DNA from: JAAXKN01 sp050258815
GTDB taxonomy: Bacteria; Bacteroidota; Ignavibacteria; Ignavibacteriales; SURF-24
DNA length: 63,946 nt
Direction: 5' to 3'
Assembly (NCBI GenBank): GCA_050258815.1
Contig: JBLMZM010000085.1
Coordinates: 1 to 63,946, forward strand
In this document: positions 1 to 8,791 of the stretch, piece after piece
How positions within the stretch are numbered: position 1 is the stretch's first letter
How the letters are laid out: the number at the start of each line of letters is the position of its first letter
Notes under the pieces: generated by a model
Seen by the model: the letters and a program-made list of their open reading frames with translations, nothing else
Told to the model about the DNA's origin: nothing
The model's database searches: none
Made by a program: the position numbers and the translations under genes

Positions 1-1207
1 ACGGGATATTTGCCTTATTCAGTTCAATTTCAAGGTCGAATGAGGAATAAGAGGACCTGAAAAGCACGGCAATTTCCTTTAACGGAACGCCTTCTTCGCG
101 TAATTCAAGGATTCTGTCTACAATAAATTTTGATTGCATGTTTTCAGTGGTCGCACTGATGATCGCCGGCAGCTCACCGCCTGTTTTTCTGGTAAAAAGG
201 AATTTGGGGTACTTTTCCAGGGCTGAGTCAATAATGTGGTTGGCAAAATTGAGTATTTCCTGTGTGCTGCGGTAGTTTTCCTCCAGTTTTATTACTGAAA
301 CACCCTTAAACAGCTCCGGGAATTCCATTATATTCTTAAAGTCGGCACCCCTGAAAGAATAGATTGACTGGGAGTCGTCCCCAACCACCATAACATTATT
401 ATTATAGAAGGCCAGCCCTTGTACAATCTCTGCCTGTACCTTGTTTGTGTCCTGATATTCATCCACCATTACGTATTTTATGCCCGAGAGAAAAGATTTT
501 GCCGCAGGGCTCCGTTCATTAAGAAAGCGGTTGAGGTATATTAACAGATCGTCGTAATCCAGGAGATTATTGTTTTGTTTATATGCTGCATAAACTTTCT
601 GGATATCCAGTATAACATCGATAAACTCAAAAAAATGGGGGTATTCTTCCTCAAGTATTTCTTCAATACTTCTGCCTGTATTTACGCTATAACTGAAGAT
701 CTTGAAAATGGTCTGTTTTGTGGGGAATCTTTTCTTTACAGCAGCCAGATTTAGTCTGGAACGGATGAGGTTTACCACATCTTCACTATCCCCCTGGTCC
801 AATATGGTAAATCCGGGATCGATGCCCACGGCTTTCCCGTATTTTCTTAGGGTTATATTTGCAAATGAATGAAAAGTACCACCATTGATTTTGGAACACC
901 TGTTGTCGAGTAATATCGAAGCCCTGTTCATCATTTCGTTGGCGGCTTTCCTTGTAAAGGTAAGAAGAAGTATTGCCTTTGGATCCACCCCCATTTCCAC
1001 AAGACGGGCAACCCTGTACACCAGTGTCCTGGTTTTTCCGGTACCGGCTCCTGCAATAACGAGATAAGCTCCATCAGTTGAAACAACCGCTTCGTATTGA
1101 GATGGGTTTAATTCATTCTTATAATTTATCTGAAAGCGGGATTCATCTATTTCGGGTTTTACTACTTCAGTTGAATTGACTCTTTTTAGCTGATACTTCC
1201 TGACCAT
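1..1207 (-). CDS. UvrD/PcrA-type superfamily 1 DNA helicase, 3' end missing
   Basis: ATP-dependent 3'-5' DNA helicase of the UvrD/Rep/PcrA family, acting in repair and replication restart. Reading the minus strand from the ATG at 1207-1205 gives 402 codons open to the window edge. Visible motifs in order are the Q-motif region NELNPSQYEAV, Walker A AGAGTGKTRT, LLTFTRKAA (motif Ia), DYDDLL, motif II VDEYQDTN, motif III GDDSQSIYSFRGA and motif IV EENYRS. The C-terminal part carrying motifs V and VI lies off the window. UvrD proteins are usually about 650-750 residues, so over half is present. Codons and motifs are intact. It diverges from clpC. Whether it is UvrD or PcrA cannot be told from this portion. 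Confidence 0.93.
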   Translation of the reverse strand, partial: MVRKYQLKRVNSTEVVKPEIDESRFQINYKNELNPSQYEAVVSTDGAYLVIAGAGTGKTRTLVYRVARLVEMGVDPKAILLLTFTRKAANEMMNRASILLDNRCSKINGGTFHSFANITLRKYGKAVGIDPGFTILDQGDSEDVVNLIRSRLNLAAVKKRFPTKQTIFKIFSYSVNTGRSIEEILEEEYPHFFEFIDVILDIQKVYAAYKQNNNLLDYDDLLIYLNRFLNERSPAAKSFLSGIKYVMVDEYQDTNKVQAEIVQGLAFYNNNVMVVGDDSQSIYSFRGADFKNIMEFPELFKGVSVIKLEENYRSTQEILNFANHIIDSALEKYPKFLFTRKTGGELPAIISATTENMQSKFIVDRILELREEGVPLKEIAVLFRSSYSSFDLEIELNKANIP

Positions 1208-1625
1208 CGTTTATTCAAAATCCTCAAATTTCCTGATTTAATGGTAATACTGGTATTTTTTGACTAAATTTGAAACAATATTTCGTCTTCAACAATATAA
1301 CGAAATATTAATTAAATCTGATAATCAGAGGGCGGGGAATTATTAATTCAGTTTTACATTATTATAAAATAGTTTATCTTAACTTTACAGCACATCCAGC
1401 GAGCTAATACAGACCTTTTCCCCGGACCGGGTGGGACCTGATGTGAATATTTTATTCCAAATGAAACTAAAATAAAATAATATTGTTATTATACTATGTA
1501 ATTGCCGTTAAATCAGTTATTATACTGTTATACGGTTTATACTTGCTTGAGGGGCATACAATTTATATATTGTAATTAATAAGAATCCTTAAAACCATTT
1601 TTTGCATAAGAAATGAGGGAATAAT
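1208..1625. other. Divergent intergenic region between helicase and clpC
   Basis: This 418-bp AT-rich spacer holds the promoters of both flanking genes. Toward clpC I see TATACTTG at 1538-1545, close to the TAnnTTTG -7 element of Bacteroidetes-type promoters. The 11-bp direct repeat GTTATTATACT occurs at 1485-1495 and 1516-1526, 31 bp apart. A GC-rich odd palindrome CCCGG-A-CCGGG lies near 1421-1431. No ORF or RNA gene was recognised here. Confidence 0.5.
1485..1545 (+). promoter_or_regulatory. Putative clpC promoter with two direct repeats
   Basis: GTTATTATACT is repeated exactly at 1485-1495 and 1516-1526, a 31-bp period (about three helical turns). TATACTTG (1538-1545) is a plausible -7 element (TAnnTTTG with one mismatch). 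No clear TTG -33 element sits 19 bp upstream. The repeats would lie near -37 and -68 if transcription starts near 1552, suiting a regulator that binds one DNA face. Inference only. Confidence 0.35.
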
Positions 1626-4133
1626 ATGGACGGAAATTTCTCAGAAAGAGTTCAAGACGTGATCCGACTGAGCCGTGAAGAAGCACTGAGATTGGGGCAT
1701 GATTATATCGGAACAGAGCACTTGCTTCTGGGTATTATCAGGGAAGGCCAGGGTATGGCTGTACGGATTTTACGGAACCTGGACTGCGATCTTGTAAAAC
1801 TAAAAAAAGCTATTGAAGATACGGTAAGGACTTCGGGAGGAACCCTTACCATTGGCAATATTCCCTTAACTAAGCAGGCTGAAAAAGTACTGAAAATTAC
1901 TCAGATAGAATCGAAAATTTACAAATCAGACGTAATTGGCACAGAACACATTTTATTATCTTTGCTTAGAGATGAAGACAATATTGCTACACAGATACTG
2001 CACCAGTTTAATGTTACTTATGAAAATGCCCGGGCAGAATTGAATAACATTTTGAGCAGTAAAAATCCTAAGGACCCGATTTCAGCTCCTCCTCCTTCTG
2101 AAAAGAAAGTTGAAAGGACCAAAACTCCGGTATTGGACAATTTTGGCAGGGACCTTACCAAACTGGCTATTGAAGACAAACTGGATCCTGTAATCGGGAG
2201 GGAGCGCGAAATTGAACGCGTGGCCCAGATCCTGAGCCGCAGAAAGAAAAATAATCCGGTTCTTATCGGTGAGCCTGGCGTTGGTAAAACGGCTATTGCT
2301 GAAGGGCTTGCTTTAAGAATAGTCCAGAGGAAGGTGCCAAGAATTCTCCAAGATAAGAGGGTAGTAACACTTGATATTGCTGGTTTGGTGGCAGGTACTA
2401 AATACCGCGGACAGTTTGAAGAAAGAATGAAAGCCTTGATGAATGAGCTGGAGAAAGCAACTGATGTAATCCTCTTCATAGATGAATTGCATACAATTGT
2501 GGGTGCCGGAGGTGCTTCAGGCTCTCTGGATGCTTCAAATATGTTTAAACCTGCGCTGGCTCGCGGAGATATACAGTGTATTGGTGCTACAACGCTGGAT
2601 GAATACAGGAAATATATTGAAACCGATGGAGCTTTGGACAGAAGATTTCAGAAGGTAATGGTGGATCCTCCAACGGTGGATGAAACTATACAGATTTTGA
2701 ATAATATCAAGATCAAGTATGAAGAACATCATCACGTCCGTTATTCAGATAAAGCTATTGATTCTTCGGTAAGACTTAGCGACAGGTATATTACAGACCG
2801 CTATCTGCCGGATAAGGCAATCGATGTGCTCGATGAAGCCGGTTCAAGAGTTCACATGGGCAACTATTCAGTTTCAGAAGAAATTCTGACCCTTGAAGAA
2901 GAAATCGAAAAGGTAAGACAGGAAAAAATAAAAGTAGTTAAAAGACAGGATTACGAAGAAGCTGCCAGACTAAGGGACAGGGAACGTAACCTTCAGTCCG
3001 ATCTTGAGATTGCCAAGAGGGAATGGGAAGCCAAAACCCAGGACCTGGTTTATGACGTAAATGAAGACGATATTGCTACTGTAGTTTCGATGATGACAGG
3101 TATTCCTGTAACAAGAGTTGTACAGGCTGAATCTGAAAAACTGATGAAAATGGAAACGGCACTGAAAGCCCAGATAGTGGGGCAGAATGAGGCTGTGACC
3201 AAACTGACCAGGGCTATAAGAAGAACCCGTGCAGGATTAAAAAATCCCAACAAACCGATTGGAAGCTTTATCTTCCTCGGACCAACCGGCGTCGGTAAAA
3301 CAGAGCTGGCTAAAGTACTGGCAAGATATCTCTTTGACTCAGAGGATGCTCTGGTAAGAATAGATATGAGTGAGTATATGGAGAAATTCTCCGTATCCAG
3401 ACTCGTTGGCGCACCTCCGGGATACGTTGGATATGAAGAGGGCGGACAGCTTACCGAAAAGGTAAGGAGAAAACCTTATTCTGTTGTTCTTCTGGATGAA
3501 ATTGAAAAAGCTCATCCGGATGTGTTCAATATCCTGCTTCAGGTCTTGGATGATGGTATCCTTACAGATAGCCTCGGCAGAAGAGTGGACTTTAAGAATA
3601 CAATAATCATCATGACATCGAACGTTGGAACCAGGGATATTAAGTCAACAGGCGGCATCGGTTTCGGCGGCGCAACTGAGGAAAGTAAATACCAGACGCT
3701 GAAAAATACAGTGGAAGATGCCATGAAGAGGCTTTTCAATCCTGAATTTCTTAACAGAATTGATGAGGCAATAGTATTCAGAAGTCTCGAAAAGGAAGAT
3801 ATCATGCAGATCATCAGTATTGAACTGAAGGATCTTATTGAGAATCTTCGCCAGAACAAAATGGAAATCGTTCTTGATCAGTCAGCTAAGGATTTCCTGG
3901 CTGATAAAGGATATGATCCGAAGTATGGTGCCAGACCACTGAAGAGAGCAATCCAGAAGTATATGGAAGATCCGCTTGCCGAAGAGATCTTAAAAGGCAC
4001 TTTCAAACAGGGCAGCAAAATACTTGCAAAGCACCTGGATAATACAGATGAATTATATTTTGTTGAGGATGTTGCTGAGGCCGGCGTTCATGATGAAAAG
4101 GAAAAAACCGGGAGTTCTGAATCACAGCAGTAA
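1626..4133 (+). CDS. clpC: ATP-dependent Clp protease ATP-binding subunit ClpC
   Basis: Hsp100/Clp AAA+ unfoldase that feeds proteins to ClpP in the cytosol. The 835 residues show the full ClpC plan: two Clp_N repeats (about 1-145; FSERVQDVIRLSREEA at the start), first AAA+ domain with Walker A GEPGVGKTA near 215 and LFIDELHTIVGAG, a middle domain with a UVR motif (QDYEEAARLRDRE near 442), second AAA+ domain with GPTGVGKTE near 551, and the D2-small C-terminal domain (YDPKYGARPLKRAIQ). The UVR motif in a short middle domain distinguishes ClpC from ClpB. Length is normal for ClpC. A strong terminator follows at 4159-4189, so it is probably monocistronic. ClpC normally needs an adaptor, and none is encoded here. 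Confidence 0.97.
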   Translation: MDGNFSERVQDVIRLSREEALRLGHDYIGTEHLLLGIIREGQGMAVRILRNLDCDLVKLKKAIEDTVRTSGGTLTIGNIPLTKQAEKVLKITQIESKIYKSDVIGTEHILLSLLRDEDNIATQILHQFNVTYENARAELNNILSSKNPKDPISAPPPSEKKVERTKTPVLDNFGRDLTKLAIEDKLDPVIGREREIERVAQILSRRKKNNPVLIGEPGVGKTAIAEGLALRIVQRKVPRILQDKRVVTLDIAGLVAGTKYRGQFEERMKALMNELEKATDVILFIDELHTIVGAGGASGSLDASNMFKPALARGDIQCIGATTLDEYRKYIETDGALDRRFQKVMVDPPTVDETIQILNNIKIKYEEHHHVRYSDKAIDSSVRLSDRYITDRYLPDKAIDVLDEAGSRVHMGNYSVSEEILTLEEEIEKVRQEKIKVVKRQDYEEAARLRDRERNLQSDLEIAKREWEAKTQDLVYDVNEDDIATVVSMMTGIPVTRVVQAESEKLMKMETALKAQIVGQNEAVTKLTRAIRRTRAGLKNPNKPIGSFIFLGPTGVGKTELAKVLARYLFDSEDALVRIDMSEYMEKFSVSRLVGAPPGYVGYEEGGQLTEKVRRKPYSVVLLDEIEKAHPDVFNILLQVLDDGILTDSLGRRVDFKNTIIIMTSNVGTRDIKSTGGIGFGGATEESKYQTLKNTVEDAMKRLFNPEFLNRIDEAIVFRSLEKEDIMQIISIELKDLIENLRQNKMEIVLDQSAKDFLADKGYDPKYGARPLKRAIQKYMEDPLAEEILKGTFKQGSKILAKHLDNTDELYFVEDVAEAGVHDEKEKTGSSESQQ

Positions 4134-4158
4134 ATACTCTGATACCGATTATTTATGA

Positions 4159-4189
4159 GGGCGGAGAATAAACACTCCGCCCTTTTTTT
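4159..4189 (+). terminator. Rho-independent terminator after clpC
   Basis: Perfect 8-bp stem GGGCGGAG (4159-4166) / CTCCGCCC (4175-4182) with an 8-nt loop, followed by seven T. It starts 25 bp after the clpC stop. Confidence 0.93.
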
Positions 4190-4220
4190 ATTTCTATAGC
4201 CCGCCAAATAAGCTTTTCCC

Positions 4221-4264
4221 TTGCAACGCAATCATGCTATGATTATCTTGCAAAATTAAATTTG
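4221..4264 (+). promoter_or_regulatory. Putative pyrE promoter with a 33-bp dyad operator
   Basis: The sequence TTGCAA-N3-AATCAT-N3-ATGATT-N3-TTGCAA spans 4221-4253 and is symmetric in all four 6-bp blocks. TAAATTTG (4257-4264) just downstream matches the TAnnTTTG -7 consensus exactly. The dyad would overlap the upstream half of the promoter, as a repressor site would. A -33 TTG at the standard spacing is not clear. The ATG of pyrE is 20 bp downstream of the -7 motif. Confidence 0.45.
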
Positions 4265-4283
4265 TTCAAAAAATGGAATATAC

Positions 4284-4862
4284 ATGAATATAACTGATAA
4301 CCAGATAATGGACATTTTCCTGGAAACAGAAGCCCTTTTAAACGGGCATTTCAGACTAACGTCCGGAAGACACAGCAATCAATATTTCCAGTGCGCCAAA
4401 GTACTTCAGTATATGAATTATACTGAGCTCATTTGCAGTAAAATAGCCGATTTCTTTAAAAATTTTGAGATTGATACCGTCATTGCCCCTGCAATTGGCG
4501 GAATTGTGGTGGGACAGGAAGTAGCCAGGCAATTGGGGAAAAAATCAATTTTTGCCGAAAGGGAAGACAAGGAACTGACTTTAAGAAGGGGATTCGTTAT
4601 TAATCCCGGCGAAAGAGTATTGGTGTGTGAAGATGTTGTTACCACGGGAGGTTCGGTTTTTGAAGTCATTGATATTGTAAAGAAGTATAATGCAGAGGTC
4701 GTTGGAGTAGGGATGGTTGTTGACCGCAGCAATGGAAAAGTCCAGTTCGGCGTTCCCCAGGTAAGCGGATTAAAGCTGGACGTAGTTTCATATGCACCGG
4801 AAGACTGCCCATTATGCCGGGAAAATATCCCAATTGTCAAACCCGGTTCCAGAAAAATCTGA
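4284..4862 (+). CDS. pyrE: Orotate phosphoribosyltransferase
   Basis: Cytosolic type I phosphoribosyltransferase of pyrimidine synthesis: orotate plus PRPP gives OMP plus pyrophosphate. The 192 residues include the substrate hood GHFRLTSGRHSNQYFQCAK near 22-40, a flexible-loop segment AEREDKELTLRRGF near 95, and the PRPP-binding signature LVCEDVVTTGGSVFE near 113-127. The C-terminal tail carries a CPLC pair and ends PGSRKI, as in the longer-tailed PyrE clade. The length fits the family. The M64 peptidase gene follows after 24 bp, so they may be cotranscribed, though the functions are unrelated. Confidence 0.95.
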   Translation: MNITDNQIMDIFLETEALLNGHFRLTSGRHSNQYFQCAKVLQYMNYTELICSKIADFFKNFEIDTVIAPAIGGIVVGQEVARQLGKKSIFAEREDKELTLRRGFVINPGERVLVCEDVVTTGGSVFEVIDIVKKYNAEVVGVGMVVDRSNGKVQFGVPQVSGLKLDVVSYAPEDCPLCRENIPIVKPGSRKI

Positions 4863-4886
4863 ATTTAACAGAAAATAGAGGATCGC

Positions 4887-6155
4887 ATGAAAAGTATTAT
4901 CCTGTTCCTGCTGTTTGCTATGCCTTTATGGGCTCAACCCGAATTTAGCAGTTATTTTGAGCCTAAGACACTGCGGATTGATTATTTTCATACCGGGACT
5001 GCAACTACTGAGACGTATTCAATTGATGAGCTCAAGGTGGAACCCTACTGGGGTGGTTCAAAGAAGAATCTTTTGGATAAATTTGAGTACGGAAAGTACA
5101 AACTTATGGTTTATGATTCTTCATCAAATACTCTAGTATACTCAAAAGGTTATTCTACTTTATTCAGTGAGTGGCAGACGACTGCCGAATCCAAACTGAC
5201 AGTAAAAACATTCAGTGAGACGGTTACACTTCCGTTTCCAAAACACACCATCAGGGCCGAGTTCTTAAGCCGGAACAAGAACGGCCAGTTTGAAAAGAAA
5301 TTTGAATATTTCGTAAATCCTGCCAGCTATTTCATTTCTCCCGAAAGGAAAAAACAGTTTAATTCATTTGAAGTTGTTAAATCCGGTGATCCCGAAAGCA
5401 AGGTTGACATCGTAATCATTCCTGATGGTTATACCAAAGAGGAAATGCAGAAATTCAGAGATGACTGCAAGAAATTTGCAGGGTACCTGTTCAATGCCTC
5501 TCCATTTAAGGAAAATAAGGATAAATTTAACGTCTGGGGTGTTGAGGCGCTATCTGAGGAATCCGGAACGGACATTCCGGCCAGGAATATTTGGGCTAAG
5601 ACCATTCTCAATTCTACTTTTTATACATTTGACCTTGAACGCTATCTGATGACTTCTGATAATAAAGCCGTCAGGGATATTGCTGCTAATGCACCATATG
5701 ACCAGATTTATATTTTAGTGAATACTAATGAATACGGTGGCGGTTCAATTTATAACCATTATTCTGTCTGTGTTAACAATAACCGGTTTGAAGAATATGT
5801 GTTTACACACGAATTTGGTCATGGTTTCGCCGGACTGGGAGATGAATATTACACTTCAGATGTTGCTTATGAAAATTTTTATCCTGAAGGTATAGAACCC
5901 TGGGAGCCAAATCTGACTACACTGGTACACTTTGAGAATAAGTGGAAGAATATGGTTGCAAAGGATGTCCCGGTTCCAACACCTGCCGAAATTAAATACA
6001 AGAATTCAGTGGGAGTTTTTGAGGGCGGCGGTTATGTGGCAAAAGGAGTATACAGACCCAAAATGGATTGTACAATGAAATCCATTTCTGTTAATAATTT
6101 TTGCCCGGTTTGCCAACAGGCAATTACTGAAATGATACAATTCTATTCTGAGTAG
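4887..6155 (+). CDS. Secreted M64-family (IgA protease-like) zinc metallopeptidase
   Basis: The 422-residue product starts with a signal peptide (about residues 1-16, ending LWAQ) and has a beta-rich N-terminal domain of about 130 residues (M64 N-terminal type). The M64 catalytic domain follows, beginning VDIVIIPDGYTKEEM near 175. The zinc motif HEFGHGFAGLGDEYY near 308 supplies HExxH, and the GDEYY glutamate/aspartate cluster is typical of the family. Family members are named after a Clostridium ramosum IgA protease, but most have unknown substrates; in Bacteroidetes they are common exported peptidases. No lipobox, no T9SS tail. The start is supported by agaggatcgcatg upstream. Confidence 0.88.
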   Translation: MKSIILFLLFAMPLWAQPEFSSYFEPKTLRIDYFHTGTATTETYSIDELKVEPYWGGSKKNLLDKFEYGKYKLMVYDSSSNTLVYSKGYSTLFSEWQTTAESKLTVKTFSETVTLPFPKHTIRAEFLSRNKNGQFEKKFEYFVNPASYFISPERKKQFNSFEVVKSGDPESKVDIVIIPDGYTKEEMQKFRDDCKKFAGYLFNASPFKENKDKFNVWGVEALSEESGTDIPARNIWAKTILNSTFYTFDLERYLMTSDNKAVRDIAANAPYDQIYILVNTNEYGGGSIYNHYSVCVNNNRFEEYVFTHEFGHGFAGLGDEYYTSDVAYENFYPEGIEPWEPNLTTLVHFENKWKNMVAKDVPVPTPAEIKYKNSVGVFEGGGYVAKGVYRPKMDCTMKSISVNNFCPVCQQAITEMIQFYSE

Positions 6156-6197
6156 AATTATTAGCAAAATGTTTTTAACAGGTATTGTAAGGAAATC

Positions 6198-7430
6198 ATG
6201 AATCAGAAGAGATTATTCCGGACTATAGATGGTGTAGCGGCTGGAAAATTTGAAACCGAACAGGAAATGCTGACATCAGTATTGAATCAGATAGTATTCA
6301 AAGAGGAAGCAGGAATCATTGGCGGGCGCATCTGGTGTCTGGATGTCAGCAATAAGTCGTACAAATTGCTCTATCAGACCGGCAATGTGGAAAAAATAAC
6401 TGACAACTTTCAGATTTTTATTGAAGAGTATCCGATCTTTGAATTAATATCAAAAGAGAGGACAATCCTTGCAGATGAAACCAACGTTGTTTTACGAGAA
6501 AAAGGTATATTTAAGTATTCTGCATCTGGAGTCGGTTCCAGAATGAAAGTAGAAGGGAAAACGTTCTATGAGTATCTTCTGGCGTTGAACAGTAACAGTA
6601 TTAATGAAGAGCTCAGATATACCCTGAATATTGTTGCTACAGTTCTTACTTCTCAGCTGAAACAACGCAGGATAACTGAAAGTGCACAGTATCTTAAGGC
6701 GGATATTGACCGGGCCAAACAGCTGCAGAAAAGTATTTTGCCGGAACATGAATACGGATTCCGTAATTTTGAAATGTTCGGCCTTACACTGCCTGCAGAA
6801 ATAATTGGCGGCGACTTCTTTGACTATCTGAAGATTGGAGATGATGATGAGCGGTTGGGTATTGTAGTGGGTGATGCAGCCAGCAAGGGCTTAAGTGCGG
6901 CGGCAGAAGCAATGTATGTCTCTGGTGCGCTCAGAATGGCCAGCACTTTCCAGATAAAAATATCTTCATTAATGAAGAGAATGAATGAGCTGGTACATAA
7001 AATATTCAGCGAAGCCAAATTTACCACATTGTTTTACGGTGAAATTGCAACATATAGAAATGGATTGTTCCTGTACGCAAATGCCGGGCATAATCCGCCC
7101 ATTTTTATAAAGAGTGAAACTTGCGAGGTTACTTACCTGATGCCGACAGGACCTTTACTGGGGCCTGCCCCGCATGCAAAGTATGAGACCGAAAATATAA
7201 ATTTCAGCAAGGGCGATGTGCTAGTTGTGTACACTGATGGTATAACCGATGCATCAAATGCACAGGAAGAATGCTATGAAGAGAAAAGACTGGAAAAGAT
7301 ACTGAAGGAAGTGATGCATCTGTCTCCCAAAGAGATCGCATACAGTATACTTAATGACGTAATTCATTTTTCAAAGGATGGAAGTTATTCTGATGATAAA
7401 ACATTAGTAGTAATTAAAAGGGTGAGCTAG
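6198..7430 (+). CDS. PP2C-family serine phosphatase, RsbU/SpoIIE type
   Basis: This 410-residue cytosolic protein has an N-terminal GAF-like sensory region (about 1-155), a linker helix with the typical RAKQLQKSILPE segment near 175, and a SpoIIE/PP2C phosphatase domain. Metal-binding motifs are visible: IIGGDFFDYL, VVGDAASKGLSAA, YTDGITDA and the C-terminal YSDDKTLVV. Such proteins usually dephosphorylate an anti-sigma-factor antagonist or a STAS protein. No anti-sigma kinase or STAS gene is adjacent. The pduS-like gene begins one base after its stop codon, so the phosphatase and the microcompartment genes are probably cotranscribed. Its target is unknown. Confidence 0.88.
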   Translation: MNQKRLFRTIDGVAAGKFETEQEMLTSVLNQIVFKEEAGIIGGRIWCLDVSNKSYKLLYQTGNVEKITDNFQIFIEEYPIFELISKERTILADETNVVLREKGIFKYSASGVGSRMKVEGKTFYEYLLALNSNSINEELRYTLNIVATVLTSQLKQRRITESAQYLKADIDRAKQLQKSILPEHEYGFRNFEMFGLTLPAEIIGGDFFDYLKIGDDDERLGIVVGDAASKGLSAAAEAMYVSGALRMASTFQIKISSLMKRMNELVHKIFSEAKFTTLFYGEIATYRNGLFLYANAGHNPPIFIKSETCEVTYLMPTGPLLGPAPHAKYETENINFSKGDVLVVYTDGITDASNAQEECYEEKRLEKILKEVMHLSPKEIAYSILNDVIHFSKDGSYSDDKTLVVIKRVS

Positions 7431-7431
7431 T

Positions 7432-8748
7432 ATGGATTTAGCTGAAAAGATATTCGATGCCGGTGTTGTCGGCGCCGGTGGTGCAGGATTTCCAACAAAC
7501 GTTAAGGCGGGCTCAAAGGTAGAATTTGTGCTTGCCAACGGAGCTGAGTGTGAACCTCTGCTACACTAGGATTATGAGTTAATGGTTCATTTTGCCCCTG
7601 AAATAGTCAGGGGAATGCAATACATGATTGATAGTACTTCAGCCAGACTCGGTTACTTTGGCATAAAATCAAAAAATGCTCTGGCAATCGAGGCAATAAA
7701 AGATCAGCTTGATGATCATCCCATTGAGATCTGTGAATTAGGAGATTTTTACCCTTCCGGAGATGAATATGAACTTGTCTATTCGGCCACTAAAAGACTG
7801 ATTCCGCCTGCCGGGATTCCTCTAAATGTCGGCTGTGTGGTAAATAATGTCGAATCCCTGTTTAATATTTCCCGTGCAGCAGAGGGAATTCCCGTTACAG
7901 AAAAGATACTTACTGTTGCAGGGGCTGTAAGAAATCCATCTACTTTTTTTGCTCCCATCGGAATCAGCTTCGAGGAGCTGATTAAACATGCTGGTGGTGC
8001 AACAGTAAGGGATTTTGCCATTTTTGTCAGCGGCGTCATGATGGGCAGCCTGAGCTACGATACATCTCAGGTGGTAACCAAGACTACCGCAGGAATTATT
8101 ATACTGCCCAGGGAACACTACCTGGTCAAAAGAAAGGACCGTACCGACCAGTCTAAACACCGTATTGGAAAATCAGCCTGCGACCAATGTACCTATTGTA
8201 CCGAATTTTGTCCCCGCTATCTGCTCGGTTATAACGTTCAGCCACATAAGGTCATGCGCTCACTGGTTTTTACTAAAACGGGTACTGAGGTCTGGAACCA
8301 GTTTGCTGAGCTTTGCTGTGCCTGCGGACTTTGTACCTTGTATGCATGTCCTGAGGACCTTTATCCCAAGGAAGCATGCGATTGGTCAAAGATAGCAATG
8401 CGGGAACAGGGCATAAAATATGTGCAAACACATCCCGTGGAAGTGCATCCTGTTAAGGAGGGAAGGCGCGTTCCATTAAAACAGCTTATCCGCAGGCTGA
8501 ACCTCCAGGATTATAATGTGCACACTCCATTTAAAGTAGAAAAACCCAAAACAGACAACGTTAAAATTTACTTAAAACAGCATGTCGGAGAAAAAGCAAC
8601 ACCAGTTGTGCAAACGGGCGATTACGTTAAGGCGGGACAGCTGATAGCAGAACCTGCTAAAGGCAAGCTGGGAGCCAGGATACATGCTTCAATTGAAGGG
8701 ATTGTTACCGATATTTCCGGTGATTTTGTAAAAATCATAACAAAATAA
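7432..8748 (+). pseudogene. pduS: PduS-like SLBB/4Fe-4S corrinoid reductase, interrupted by an in-frame TAG
   Basis: Homologue of PduS, the flavin and iron-sulfur cobalamin reductase of propanediol microcompartments, related to RnfC. The frame from ATG 7432 encodes the glycine-rich motif GAGGAGFPT and NGAECEPLL, then meets TAG at 7567-7569 (codon 46), and continues open in the same frame to 8748. The downstream part has the RnfC-like core, an SLBB segment (about 200-260 of the full frame), two 4Fe-4S motifs CDQCTYCTEFCP and CCACGLCTLYACP, and a C-terminal barrel-sandwich domain. An ATG at 7582, preceded by an AGGA that overlaps the stop, could restart translation to give 388 residues lacking the nucleotide-binding motif. 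This may be a pseudogene, a read-through case or a base error; the rest shows no decay. Confidence 0.8.
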
Positions 8749-8791
8749 AGTAAAATCATAGCAATAGAAATAAAATTAGACAGGACTTAAT

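Noticed and set aside
1259..1275. TTTGACT-AAA-TTTGAAA resembling a CtsR tandem heptad near clpC
   Set aside because: Only partly matches, lies about 350 bp from clpC and next to the helicase start, and CtsR is a Firmicutes regulator.
7567..7569. TAG in pduS as pyrrolysine or another recoded codon
   Set aside because: No evidence for such machinery in this group, and neighbouring genes use TAG as a normal stop.
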